Positions 29,319 through 37,937 of a stretch of DNA of 64,000 bases are shown here, in pieces. Both the position numbers and the translations under genes were made by a program. This DNA is from HK1 sp965202735 (lineage in GTDB: Bacteria > Pseudomonadota > Gammaproteobacteria > HK1), in contig OZ241844.1 in assembly GCA_965202735.1 (NCBI GenBank), forward strand, positions 2,666,001 through 2,730,000, in the 5' to 3' direction. Under the pieces are notes generated by a model. The model made no database searches. It was given only the letters and a program-made list of their open reading frames with translations, and was not told where the DNA came from. Each line of letters opens with the position of its first letter. Position 1 is the first letter of the stretch.

Positions 29319-30674
29319 CTATTGAACCACCGCGGCCGCGGCCAGCTTCGTCTCGCCGGAAGGCGGGCTCCTGCCGTACAGCGCGTATGCGCCGAACCGC
29401 ATCTGGTGCGAGCGTCCCAGGCCCTCCTCGTAGAAGTCGACGGTCCACTGGTGCGTGAGCTCCTTGCCGTCCCAGTGGTAGAGCTTCACGTACTGCTCGT
29501 CCGCGTCCCCGGTCTTGTCCCAGTTGCCGAGGAGCGAGCTGGAGAAGTAGACCCGCTTCCCGTCCCAGCTCTGGGAGACCATGTTGATCTGGCTGCCGAT
29601 CTGCGCCTCGTAGACCTGCTTCGGCGCGTGCGGGTCCGAGATGTCGAAGTAGCGGGCCTTGCCTTCCATGAAGGTGTCGACCCACAGCCCCTTGTCGTCG
29701 GCGGTGATGGAGATGTCCACCGGCAGCGGGATCGTGGAGGGGTCGCCGATGTCGGCGACCGCCTTGGCCTGCCACTCGCCCGCGTCGTCCTCGTGGATCA
29801 GCCAGATCTTCGAGGTCAGCGCGGTGCTGGTGAAGCAGTAGCGGTGGTCCGGGTCCCAGGCGCAGCGGATCTCCAGCGGCACCCCCGGCACGTCCAGCAC
29901 CTTGAGCGGCTTGCGGGCGTGCATGTCCCACACCACCATGGTGTGGCCGAAGCGCTTCATCGCCGCCTCGTCCTTCAGCATCGCGCCGAAGTCCATCATG
30001 TAGTTCGACCACCCCGTGAACGAGGAGGTCAGCATGATGTTGAGGTCCGCCTTCACCCGCACGTCGTAGCCGTACCCGTCCGCGAGCTTGCCGGACTTGA
30101 CCGCTCCCATCAGGTCGGAGTCGGTCGGGATCCAGTGGGTCGCGATGTAGTCGCCGGCGTTGTTGTACTCGGCCATGCCGGTGCGCCCGCCGTGATCGAC
30201 GTTGTTGGAGAGCGCCGTGATCATCATGCGTCCGGGCAGGGCGTAGAACGTATGCGGGCCGACCAGTCCGCCGGTCTGCTCCACGAAGTCGGTGATGACC
30301 TTGTGCAGCACGGGCTTGCGCGGGTCGGTGTGGATGTCGAACACGAAGATCCTGCTGGTGTCGAGACCACCCGCCCACAGGTACTTGCGGTCGTCGCTCA
30401 GTCCGGAGTGGTGCGCTTCGTTGCGCCCCCCCACGGACAACGAGTTGACCACCTGGCCATAGGTGTCGGAAGCGGGATTGGTGTCGATGGTGACCAGCTT
30501 GTCCTGCTCGTCCCCCACCCCCTCGACCCCCAGGGTCCAGACGTAGACGTAGTCCTCCTGGCCCTGGATCTTGGCGATGTAGGGCGACATGCAGGTCTCG
30601 TCGGCCTGCGCGGGCAGGCAGAGCAGCAGTGGCATGGCCATCGCCAGGTACTTGAACAACACGCTTACCTTCAT
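29319..30674 (-). CDS. mtoX: Methanethiol oxidase / selenium-binding protein 56 family
   Basis: A 451-residue exported beta-propeller protein. The signal peptide ends CLPAQA; then come VWTLGVEGVGDEQDKLVTID, NEAHHSGLSDDRKYLWAGGL and WDPDHRYCFTSTALTSKIW, all typical of the SBP56/MtoX family. Bacterial MtoX oxidises methanethiol to formaldehyde, hydrogen sulfide and peroxide and needs copper. The order mtoX, SCO1, mauG here matches the operon known from methylotrophic and DMS-degrading bacteria, which supports that function over generic selenium binding. Start ATG 30674 chosen for the signal peptide. Confidence 0.9.
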   Translation of the reverse strand: MKVSVLFKYLAMAMPLLLCLPAQADETCMSPYIAKIQGQEDYVYVWTLGVEGVGDEQDKLVTIDTNPASDTYGQVVNSLSVGGRNEAHHSGLSDDRKYLWAGGLDTSRIFVFDIHTDPRKPVLHKVITDFVEQTGGLVGPHTFYALPGRMMITALSNNVDHGGRTGMAEYNNAGDYIATHWIPTDSDLMGAVKSGKLADGYGYDVRVKADLNIMLTSSFTGWSNYMMDFGAMLKDEAAMKRFGHTMVVWDMHARKPLKVLDVPGVPLEIRCAWDPDHRYCFTSTALTSKIWLIHEDDAGEWQAKAVADIGDPSTIPLPVDISITADDKGLWVDTFMEGKARYFDISDPHAPKQVYEAQIGSQINMVSQSWDGKRVYFSSSLLGNWDKTGDADEQYVKLYHWDGKELTHQWTVDFYEEGLGRSHQMRFGAYALYGRSPPSGETKLAAAAVVQ

Positions 30675-31064
30675 CGGTCTGTCTCCTTCGGTTGACGATC
30701 GAGCCCCGTGAACGGAACCGCCGGCCGATCGGCCGTGGCTCCGGCGTGCATGGTCCCTACCATATCCCCGAAGGCGTGCCGAAGAAAGGCCGGGGGCGGT
30801 CGGCGGCGGCCGGACAGCCATTCCCGCCAAGCGGGAACAGGCCCTGCAATCCCCCCCGACCCGACGCCCTGAAGGTCGAAACCGCACCACGATTCCGCCA
30901 CGGTACGGCCTCTCCGGGCGCTGGCGGGAATCGCCGGCGGCCGGAGCTTGCCCTGGACCGAGGATGGACGCCTCCCGGAACGGTGTGCGATCGTTCGATG
31001 CGGCAGGACCGAGAGCCGGCGGCCACGACCCGCACCCATCCATTCACTCGTTGGCGACCCTCCG
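30675..31064. other. Divergent intergenic region with repeats
   Basis: No gene is supported. It separates mtoX (minus) from the acyl-CoA synthetase (plus), so it should hold both promoters. It contains a family B palindrome at 30872-30933 and, at about 30805-30860, an inverted version of a motif seen again near 56105-56160 (AGCCATTCCCGCC next to a run of seven C). Confidence 0.55.
30872..30933 (+). repeat. Dispersed palindromic repeat, family B copy 2
   Basis: Reads GAAGGTCGAAACCGCACCAC, then CGGTACGGCCTCTCCGGGCG and CTGGCGGGAATCGCC, matching the copy at 4388-4451 with scattered changes. Confidence 0.7.
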
Positions 31065-32603
31065 ATGAACCTCGCCGCCTTCATGCGCCACGCGGCCATC
31101 GCCGAGCCCGACCGGGAGGCGGTCGGCGTCGGCAGCACGTGCTGGGCGACCTACGGCCGGCTCGGGGCGCGCACGGCGGCGATCGCGTCGGCGCTCCGGG
31201 CTCGCGGCTGCGCGCCGGGGGACCGCGTCGGGATCGCGATGACGAACTGCCCGCAGTTCTTCGAGACGCTGTTCGGCGCATGGCACGCGGGGCTGGTGGC
31301 GGTCCCGATCAACGCGAAGCTTCACCGCGACGAGCTCGCCTGGATCCTCGACCATTCCGGGGCCAGGGCCTGCTTCGTCACCCCGGATCTGGCGGAGGGC
31401 GCCGCGGGACTCGCGGACGAGATCGACACCCTCGATGCCGTCGTCGGCGTGGACGATCCCGACTACGAGGCGATGGCGACCGGGCCGGGCATGGACATGG
31501 CGGCCGCCGCACCGGCCGACCCCGCATGGCTGTTCTACACGAGCGGCACCACCGGCCGCCCGAAGGGGGCGATCCTCACCCACCGCGTGCTCATGGCCAT
31601 GACCATGGCCTACTTCGCCGACATCGATCACGTCGAGCCCGGAGACACCTTCGTCCAGGCCGCGCCGGTGTCGCACGGCTCGGGACTGTTCTCGCTCTCG
31701 CATGTCGCCAGGGCGGGGGTCAACGTCATTCCGGAGAGCGGACGCTTCGAGCCCGACGAGATCTTCTCGATCGTGAACGCGCGCAGGGGCGTGAGCTTCT
31801 TCGCCGCGCCGACCATGCTGACCCGCCTGATGAACGCCCCCGGCGCCGGCGACATGAACCTCGCCCACCTGAAGACCATCACCTGCGGCGGCGGCCCGAT
31901 GTACGTGGCGGATCTCCGGCGGGCACTGGCAATGTGGGGGCCGCGGCTCTACCAGCTCTTCGCGCAGGGCGAGGCGCCGATGACGGTCACCGGGCTCTCC
32001 CGGAGACATCACGCGATGGTCGATCACCCGCGCTACGACGACTGGCTGGCATCGGTCGGCTTTCCGCGCACCGGGGTCGAGGTGCGGGTGGTGGACCGGA
32101 ATGACGCCGACCTTCCGCCCGGCGAGCCGGGCGAGATCCTGGCCCGGGGCGACGTCGTCATGGCCGGGTACTGGCGCGACCCGCAAGCGACGGCCGAGAC
32201 GCTGCGCGGCGGCTGGCTCCACATGGGTGACGCCGGAACGCTCGACGCGACCGGCTTCATCACCCTCAGGGACCGCATCAGGGACATGATCGTCAGCGGC
32301 GGCAGCAACATCTATCCGCGCGAGATCGAGGAGGTGCTGCTCCGCCACGAGGCGGTGCTGGAGGCGTCGGTGGTCGGGCGCCCCCACCCCGAGTGGGGCG
32401 AGGAGGTCGTGGCGTTCGTCGTCGAGCGCGAGGGACGGCGCGTCGAGGACGCCGCGCTCGACCGGCTCTGCCTCGACCACATCGCCCGCTTCAAGCGCCC
32501 GAGGCGCTACGTGCGCATCGACTCCCTGCCGAAGAACCACTACGGCAAGGTGCTCAAAACGGCGCTGCGCGAGCGGCTTGCCGTGGAAGGAGAATCCCCA
32601 TGA
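31065..32603 (+). CDS. Acyl-CoA synthetase (AMP-forming), class I adenylate-forming enzyme
   Basis: A 512-residue enzyme that activates a carboxylic acid to its CoA thioester with ATP. Motifs in order: the P-loop WLFYTSGTTGRPKGA (about 158-172), FAQGEAPMT at the adenylate site, GWLHMGDAG with the hinge Asp, and near the end PKNHYGKVLK with the catalytic lysine. The stop overlaps the start of the thiolase gene. With the thiolase, Zn-ribbon protein and crotonase it forms a fatty- or aromatic-acid degradation set; the acid is unknown. Start ATG 31065, since the longer frame has no family match. Confidence 0.9.
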   Translation: MNLAAFMRHAAIAEPDREAVGVGSTCWATYGRLGARTAAIASALRARGCAPGDRVGIAMTNCPQFFETLFGAWHAGLVAVPINAKLHRDELAWILDHSGARACFVTPDLAEGAAGLADEIDTLDAVVGVDDPDYEAMATGPGMDMAAAAPADPAWLFYTSGTTGRPKGAILTHRVLMAMTMAYFADIDHVEPGDTFVQAAPVSHGSGLFSLSHVARAGVNVIPESGRFEPDEIFSIVNARRGVSFFAAPTMLTRLMNAPGAGDMNLAHLKTITCGGGPMYVADLRRALAMWGPRLYQLFAQGEAPMTVTGLSRRHHAMVDHPRYDDWLASVGFPRTGVEVRVVDRNDADLPPGEPGEILARGDVVMAGYWRDPQATAETLRGGWLHMGDAGTLDATGFITLRDRIRDMIVSGGSNIYPREIEEVLLRHEAVLEASVVGRPHPEWGEEVVAFVVEREGRRVEDAALDRLCLDHIARFKRPRRYVRIDSLPKNHYGKVLKTALRERLAVEGESP

Positions 32604-33760
32604 GAGAAGTATCGATTGCCGGTGTCGGCTCGACCCCCTTCGGCCGTCACGACGGCGAGGCGATCGACGATCTGGCCGCGGGCGCCGCGCGCGCCGCGCT
32701 CGCCGACGCCGGCATCGAGCCCGGGCGCGTCGGCGCGCTCTATCTCGGCAACTTCGTCGCCGGGATGCTCACCGGCCAGGAGGTGCTGGCGGGGCTCGTG
32801 GGCGAAGCCGTCGGTCTCGGCGCCGTCCCCTGCACCAGGGTGGAGGGCGCCTGCGCTTCCGGCGGCATCGCCTTTCGCCACGCGTGCCTCGCGGTGGGGG
32901 CGGGACTGGCCGACGCCGCGCTCGCGGTCGGGGTGGAGAAGATGACCCACGCCTCGACCCCGCGCATTACCGAATCGCTGAACAGCGCGATGGACAACCG
33001 CGCCGACGCGCCGAGCGGCCTGACCTTTCCGGGTCTGTTCGGCATGGCGTACCGCATGCACGCGCAACGCTACGGCACCACCCGCGACCAGGTGTCGTCG
33101 GTGGTCGTCAAGAACAAGGCGAACGGGCTCTCCAACCCGCTCGCGCAGATGGGCGCGCGCCTGACCGTGGACGACGTGCGCGAGTCGAAGCCCATCGCGG
33201 ACCCGCTGCGGCTCCACGACTGCTGTCCGGCCAGCGACGGGGCGGCCGCGGTGGTGGTGGTCGCGCGCGGCCTCGCCCGCGGCAACGACGATGCGGTCGA
33301 CGTGCGCGCCTCGGTCCAGACCAGCGGCTCCGCCCGCATCGCCGGGCACCCCGACCTGTGCTCGTTCGACGCCACGGTCAGCGCGGCCGCGCGCGCATTC
33401 GAGGAAGCGGGCCTGACCGCCGCCGACCTCGACTTCGTCGAGCTCCACGACTGCTTCTCGATCGCCGAGATCATCGACTCCGAGGACCTCGGCGTCGTCC
33501 CGCGCGGCCAGGGTGGAGGATGGGCGGGCGAGGGCCGCACCGCGCTCGGCGGCGACATGCCGATCAACCCGAGCGGCGGCTTGCTCGCGAAGGGTCATCC
33601 GGTCGGGGCGACGGGTCTGAGCCAGCTCTACGAGGCCGTGCGCCAGCTCCGTGGCGATCACCCCAACCAGGTGCGGGGCGCTCGTTTCGGACTGACCCAC
33701 AACCTCGGCGGCACCGGCGTCGCGTGCACGGTCGGCATCCTGGGCCGGCCCGATGCGTGA
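32600..33760 (+). CDS. Thiolase family protein
   Basis: A 386-residue thiolase of the lipid-transfer/SCP-x-like branch: VEGACASGGIAFRHA carries the nucleophilic Cys, ELHDCFSIAE and INPSGGLLAKGHPVGATG carry the catalytic His. It cleaves 3-ketoacyl-CoA, or condenses acyl-CoAs. Its ATG overlaps the stop of the acyl-CoA synthetase. Thiolases of this branch often need a partner Zn-ribbon/OB-fold protein, and one is encoded immediately downstream. Confidence 0.92.
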   Translation: MREVSIAGVGSTPFGRHDGEAIDDLAAGAARAALADAGIEPGRVGALYLGNFVAGMLTGQEVLAGLVGEAVGLGAVPCTRVEGACASGGIAFRHACLAVGAGLADAALAVGVEKMTHASTPRITESLNSAMDNRADAPSGLTFPGLFGMAYRMHAQRYGTTRDQVSSVVVKNKANGLSNPLAQMGARLTVDDVRESKPIADPLRLHDCCPASDGAAAVVVVARGLARGNDDAVDVRASVQTSGSARIAGHPDLCSFDATVSAAARAFEEAGLTAADLDFVELHDCFSIAEIIDSEDLGVVPRGQGGGWAGEGRTALGGDMPINPSGGLLAKGHPVGATGLSQLYEAVRQLRGDHPNQVRGARFGLTHNLGGTGVACTVGILGRPDA

Positions 33761-33826
33761 GCGACGCACCGTGGCCGGAATGCGCGCCGGATTCGTTGCG
33801 TCGCCGCGGCAGCCCCGGCTCCGACG

Positions 33827-34180
33827 ATGGCTGCGCCGGTGACCGAGGCCCGGCACGTCACCGTCAGCCGCTGCCCGCGGTGCGGCGCGGAGGACGGGAG
33901 CGCGCCCGCGCGCTGCCGGCGGTGTGGCCACGGCGAGCTCGAACGGGTCGACATCCCCGGCCGCGGCCGGCTCGTCTCGTGGACGGTGGTCCGCCGCCCG
34001 TCCGGACCGTTCGCCCACCGCGACGCGTTCGCGGTCGCGCTGGTGGACCTCGATGCCGGACCTCGCGTGACCGGCAACCTGGCGGGCTGGGAGCGCGACC
34101 CGCCGCTCGGCGCCGCCGTCGGCGTCGTCGGCGACGTCGACGGGGTCCCCCTCTTCGCCGGGTGTACGTCCGACCCGTGA
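33827..34180 (+). CDS. Zn-ribbon OB-fold protein (DUF35/ChsH2-like), thiolase partner
   Basis: A 117-residue protein with a rubredoxin-like zinc ribbon (CPRCG and CRRCG, near residues 16 and 31), then an OB-fold (GRLVSWTVVRR...). DUF35 proteins form complexes with SCP-x-type thiolases or MaoC-like hydratases and help bind acyl-CoA. Position straight after the thiolase gene agrees. The start is the ATG at 33827, with no strong ribosome-binding site. Confidence 0.82.
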   Translation: MAAPVTEARHVTVSRCPRCGAEDGSAPARCRRCGHGELERVDIPGRGRLVSWTVVRRPSGPFAHRDAFAVALVDLDAGPRVTGNLAGWERDPPLGAAVGVVGDVDGVPLFAGCTSDP

Positions 34181-34280
34181 GATCCCTCGTCCCGGTCCCG
34201 GGATGTCCTCGGTCCCGGGGACGCCACACACCGGACGTACACCCGCATTCCGGTACACGCCTCTTCGCCCCGGAGTCCCC

Positions 34281-35078
34281 ATGAGCGACGACATCCTCTA
34301 CGAAGCGCACGGCCACGTGCGTCTCGTCACCCTGAACCGGCCCGCGAAGATGAACTCGCTCGACTTCGAGGCGAACGACGCGCTGGTCGAGCGCTGGAAG
34401 GAGTTCGACGCCGACCCCGAGGCGCGGGTGGCGGTGGTTACCGGGGCGGGCGACCGGGCGTTCTGCGCCGGGGCGGACCTCGAGACCTACTCGATGCAGT
34501 TCGCCCGGACCCCGGCGCCGGAGTTCCGCCGCAGGTACACCGACGGCCCCGGCTTCGGCGGCATCACGCGCAACCTCGACGTCTTCAAGCCCGTCGTGGC
34601 CGCGGTGAACGGCTACGCCGTCTCCGGCGGGCTCGAGCTCGCGCTGGCGTGCGACATCCGCTTCTGCTCCCCGAACGCCGAGTTCGGCTTGCAGGAGGCG
34701 CGGTGGGGATTCCACGCCTGCGACGGCGGCCTCGTCCGGCTCAAGGAGATCGTGGGTCTCGGCAACGCGATGGAGATGGTGCTCTCCGGCGACCTGTTCG
34801 ATGCCGGGCACGCGTACCGGATCGGGCTCGTCAACCGCATCGTGGAGCAGGAGCGGCTGCTCGAGGAAGCCCTTGCCTGCGCCGGAAAGCTCGCGTCGCG
34901 CGCTCCGCTCGCGCAGCGGTTCGCCAAGGAGGTGGTGCACCGCGTCCACGGGATGCCCATGGACGCGGCGCTCAGGCTCGAGTCGATGTCGTTCCGCAGC
35001 CTCGCGCATACCGAGGACATGGCGGAGGGGAACGCCGCGTTCCGGGAACGCAGGCCGGCGCGGTTCAAGGCGCGCTGA
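34281..35078 (+). CDS. Enoyl-CoA hydratase/isomerase family protein (crotonase)
   Basis: A 265-residue crotonase. The first oxyanion-hole segment is AFCAGADLETYS, the second GYAVSGGLELALACDIRF; the Glu of the first catalytic pair is at EFGLQEARWGF. Catalyses hydration or isomerisation of enoyl-CoA in acyl degradation. It shares orientation with the synthetase, thiolase and DUF35 genes. Start ATG 34281; the 100 bases before it contain GGGATGTCCTCGGTCCC-type palindromic sequence and no gene. Confidence 0.9.
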   Translation: MSDDILYEAHGHVRLVTLNRPAKMNSLDFEANDALVERWKEFDADPEARVAVVTGAGDRAFCAGADLETYSMQFARTPAPEFRRRYTDGPGFGGITRNLDVFKPVVAAVNGYAVSGGLELALACDIRFCSPNAEFGLQEARWGFHACDGGLVRLKEIVGLGNAMEMVLSGDLFDAGHAYRIGLVNRIVEQERLLEEALACAGKLASRAPLAQRFAKEVVHRVHGMPMDAALRLESMSFRSLAHTEDMAEGNAAFRERRPARFKAR

Positions 35079-35139
35079 GGCGCCACAGGAGGATCACAGG
35101 GGGGGCGCCGCCCCCCCTGTGCGATGCGCTTCCTCCGGT

Positions 35140-35928
35140 CTACAGGGCAGGCAGCGGCGGCAGCTTCTGGCCGAGCCACTTCCTCGACATGGCGTCGAGG
35201 TCGCCCCCGAGGGTCTTGTGCAGGATGAACACGTTGACCCACTGCAACATGTCGAGCTCGCCCTTGCGCACCCCGATGAATGCGGGAGACTCCTTGATGA
35301 TGAACTTGGTTTCCATGCCAAGGCCCGGATGGTCGGCGGAGACCTTCGCGGCGACCGTGTTGCCCGTGACGAGCACGTCCACCTGCTTCGATACGTAGGC
35401 GGCGATGGTCGCGGCGTTGTCGCCGAAACGGATGATCTCGGTGCCTTCCGGCGCGGAATCGGTGATTTCCAGGTCCTCGAGGGTGCCTCCGGTCAGCCCG
35501 ACCTTCCTGCCGGCGAGGTCGTCGACGCTGTCGACCGCCATCTCCTTCGACGCGAATGCGCCGGAGAAGAACGGCGCATAGGCGTTCGAGAACCAGATCG
35601 ACTTCGCCCGTCCCGGATTCGCGCCCATCGACGAGATCACGAGGTCGACCTTCTTCGTCTCCAGGAACGGGATGCGCTGCTTCGAGGTGACGGGCACCAG
35701 CTCGAGCTCCACGCCGAGGTCCTTCGCGATCAGCTCGGCGACATCCACGTCGTAGCCTTCATACTCTCCGCTTGCCCCGAGGGAGCCGAAGGGCGGGAAA
35801 TTCTCGGGGATCGCGATCCTGATCGAACCGCTGGACAGAACGTCCGACAGATCGGCCCTTGCCGCCGCGCCGGCGAGCAGCAGCGCAGCCGCCATCGACA
35901 CTGCCAGGAGTCTATGCCGCTTGAACAT
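35140..35928 (-). CDS. Polar amino-acid ABC transporter substrate-binding protein
   Basis: A 262-residue periplasmic binding protein of the family 3 solute-binding class. The signal peptide ends AGAAARA; SGSIRIAIPENFPPFGSLG and YEGYDVDVAELIAKDLGVEL are the classic opening, and LAGRKVGLTGGT is the second-lobe hinge. The ligand is probably a polar amino acid. Its start lies inside the 3' end of the permease gene upstream. Confidence 0.9.
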   Translation of the reverse strand: MFKRHRLLAVSMAAALLLAGAAARADLSDVLSSGSIRIAIPENFPPFGSLGASGEYEGYDVDVAELIAKDLGVELELVPVTSKQRIPFLETKKVDLVISSMGANPGRAKSIWFSNAYAPFFSGAFASKEMAVDSVDDLAGRKVGLTGGTLEDLEITDSAPEGTEIIRFGDNAATIAAYVSKQVDVLVTGNTVAAKVSADHPGLGMETKFIIKESPAFIGVRKGELDMLQWVNVFILHKTLGGDLDAMSRKWLGQKLPPLPAL

Positions 35929-36658
35929 TGACCTTGCTCCTTCGTCGTCGGGAAGGTGCTCGATGACCTCTCGCCGACCGGCCTTCCCACCAGGTCGACC
36001 AGAGGGACAGCGGGTAACAGAGACAGAAGTAGATGAACGCCATCAGCGGGAACACGATGAACGGCTCGGTCCCTTCGACGGGTGCGTTGGCCCACCGCTT
36101 GCCCATGCTCATGACATCCTGGAAGCCGATGATGTAGGCGAGCGACGTGCCCTTGACGATCTGCACGAGGAATCCGATCGTGGGCCCGACCGCGATGCGT
36201 ATCGCCTGGGGCAGGATGACCCGGGACAGGTTCCCGGCGAAGGACAAGCCGATCGCATATCCCCCTTCCCACTGGCCCGTCGGCACCGCCTGGATCGCGC
36301 CGCGCCAGACATCGGCGAGGTACGCGCTGGTGAACAGGGTCAGGGCGATGGCCGCGGCCGTCCACGGGTCCACGTTCACTCCGAGCAGTCGCGGCACGCC
36401 CAGGCCGAGCAGGAACAGTAGCATGAGCAGCGGCACGGACTGGAACAGCCAGATGTAGCCGCTGGCGGCGGCGACCAGGGACTTGCGGGGTGCGATCCTG
36501 AGAAATGCGATCACGGCCGCGACGAGTCCGCCGCCGATGAACGCGATCATCGTCAGGTAGATCGTGAACTGCGTGGCATCGAGCAACTGGAAGAGCACGA
36601 TGCCCATCGGCTTTCCGAAGATGTCGACGAACACCTCCTTCACGATGTGGTCCACCAC
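35912..36658 (-). CDS. Amino-acid ABC transporter permease (HisM/GlnP type), second copy
   Basis: A 248-residue membrane protein with the family's amino-acid-type permease domain. SVPLLMLLFLLG and the EAA-type loop near FAGNLSRVILPQAIRIAVGP are visible; this loop docks the ATPase. It overlaps both neighbours by about 17-19 bases, so the three transporter genes are translationally coupled. Confidence 0.88.
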   Translation of the reverse strand: MVDHIVKEVFVDIFGKPMGIVLFQLLDATQFTIYLTMIAFIGGGLVAAVIAFLRIAPRKSLVAAASGYIWLFQSVPLLMLLFLLGLGVPRLLGVNVDPWTAAAIALTLFTSAYLADVWRGAIQAVPTGQWEGGYAIGLSFAGNLSRVILPQAIRIAVGPTIGFLVQIVKGTSLAYIIGFQDVMSMGKRWANAPVEGTEPFIVFPLMAFIYFCLCYPLSLWSTWWEGRSARGHRAPSRRRRSKVNVQAA

Positions 36659-37320
36659 GGAAACAGCCGGACCTGCAGTCTCTGCAGGATGAGCTTGAAG
36701 AACAGGGACATCAGCATGTAGAGGACGGTCAGGGTGATGAACACCTCGAAGGAACGAAAGGTCCGGCTGTCGATGAAGACGCCGGCGTAGGTCAGGTCGG
36801 TCGCGCCGATCTCCGATATGACGCCCGTCGTGAGAAAGAGAAAGATGAACTGGCTGTTGAGAGACGGGTACATCCCCGCGACGGCCTGGGGAAAGGTGAC
36901 CAGAAAGAACCCCCTGACCGGCGGCAGGCCCAGCGACTTGATGGCCTCGCGCTGTCCCGTCGAGACGTTTTCGTATCCGGTTCTGAGGATTTCGGCGAAG
37001 TACGCGGAGAAGTTCAGCAGCAACGCCAGCAGGGCATGCGCCCAGAACGGCCAGTGGTAGTCGAGGAGCAGCGGCAGCCCGAAGGCGACGAAGAACATCT
37101 GGACGATCAGGGGCGTGTTTCGAATGAATTCGGTGTACGCGGCCGAGACCCGGCCCAGAACGGGCACCCGGGCATAGCGCAGGGTCGAGAGCCCGATGGC
37201 GAGGATGAATCCCGCCACGGCGCCGCAGACGGTCAGAATGAAGCTGACCCAGACGCCTTGCCCGAGCAGCAGCAGGTATTCGCTGTTGCGGTAGATCTCG
37301 AAGAAGCGAAGCTCGACCAT
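36640..37320 (-). CDS. Amino-acid ABC transporter permease (HisQ/GlnP type), first copy
   Basis: A 226-residue permease: YTEFIRNTPLIVQMFFVAFG is the family signature and EAIKSLGLPPVRGFFLVTFPQ the ATPase-docking loop. First gene of a permease-permease-binding protein unit. The ATP-binding subunit is not in the window, so the system borrows one or its gene lies elsewhere. Start ATG 37320 with GGGAGACGG upstream, inside the 39-bp direct repeat described separately. Confidence 0.9.
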   Translation of the reverse strand: MVELRFFEIYRNSEYLLLLGQGVWVSFILTVCGAVAGFILAIGLSTLRYARVPVLGRVSAAYTEFIRNTPLIVQMFFVAFGLPLLLDYHWPFWAHALLALLLNFSAYFAEILRTGYENVSTGQREAIKSLGLPPVRGFFLVTFPQAVAGMYPSLNSQFIFLFLTTGVISEIGATDLTYAGVFIDSRTFRSFEVFITLTVLYMLMSLFFKLILQRLQVRLFPWWTTS

Positions 37321-37323
37321 GAC

Positions 37324-37362
37324 AGGTCCGTCTCCCGGAGCCGGGGAGGCTGGCGCCATCCT
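37324..37362. repeat. 39-bp direct repeat, copy 1 (ABC permease leader)
   Basis: 36 of 39 bases match 39270-39308, in the same orientation (core CCGTCTCCCGG, then GCCGGGGAGGCTG). This copy is the leader of the ABC permease gene and includes its ribosome-binding site. The two copies bracket the AAA ATPase/HNH module. Confidence 0.85.
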
Positions 37363-37373
37363 ACCAAGGGGAA

Positions 37374-37937
37374 TCAGGCCTTGGGGATTGCGGCCGCGAT
37401 CAGCGGCGCTTTCCCCTCGAGTCCAGTCCGGGAAAGCTCCCCGCGCTGATACATGCGGTACCACTCCCTGCGTTGACGCATGATCCGCTCGTCGTTCCGC
37501 AGATGCAGCCTCTCCAGTACATACTCGGCGCGGCCCCGAAGCTCGTCGGGAATCGTGTCCGAAACCCTCAGTTGCAAGGAAGGCAGATGGAGTTCGAACC
37601 AGCCATTCTGGATCTCGAACGGATCGAGCAGGCGGCCTGCCGGCACGTTGCCCTTGCTCGAATTGATCCATGCCGCACAATACCGGTAGTTCTCCCACTC
37701 ATAAGCCTTCGACCGATCCTCATGGCAGCTTACGAAGTGATCTACCGTACCGACGGGTTCGTACATCGCCGAGTAGGCGCAAAGGTTGCGGAAGCCGCGG
37801 GCGATCGCTCCCTTGAAGGGCGTCCAGAAATCCCTTGGCCGGTCGGCATCGGGATGGGCGGCGAGCCATGCATTGCCCGGCGCCTTGCACCTCTTGGCGA
37901 AATTCGCCGGCTCGGGGACGCGCTCGAAACGGATCAT
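37374..37937 (-). CDS. HNH-type nuclease, PtuB-like (Septu-like module)
   Basis: A 187-residue protein with a compact HNH-like motif: Cys53, then VDHF with Asp66-His67, then YEWENYR with Asn83, and INSSKGN with Asn92 and Lys95. That spacing is the pattern of bacterial HNH nucleases paired with AAA ATPases. Its ATG overlaps the stop of the ATPase gene (ATGA), so the two are made together. In Septu systems PtuA (ATPase) and PtuB (HNH) form a complex that cuts DNA during phage infection. Assignment by motif and pairing; the rest of the protein is not recognised. Confidence 0.68.
   Translation of the reverse strand: MIRFERVPEPANFAKRCKAPGNAWLAAHPDADRPRDFWTPFKGAIARGFRNLCAYSAMYEPVGTVDHFVSCHEDRSKAYEWENYRYCAAWINSSKGNVPAGRLLDPFEIQNGWFELHLPSLQLRVSDTIPDELRGRAEYVLERLHLRNDERIMRQRREWYRMYQRGELSRTGLEGKAPLIAAAIPKA

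Noticed and set aside
29302..30378. A 358-residue minus-strand frame over mtoX
   Set aside because: It is mtoX read in a wrong frame, with an Arg/Gly-rich composition.
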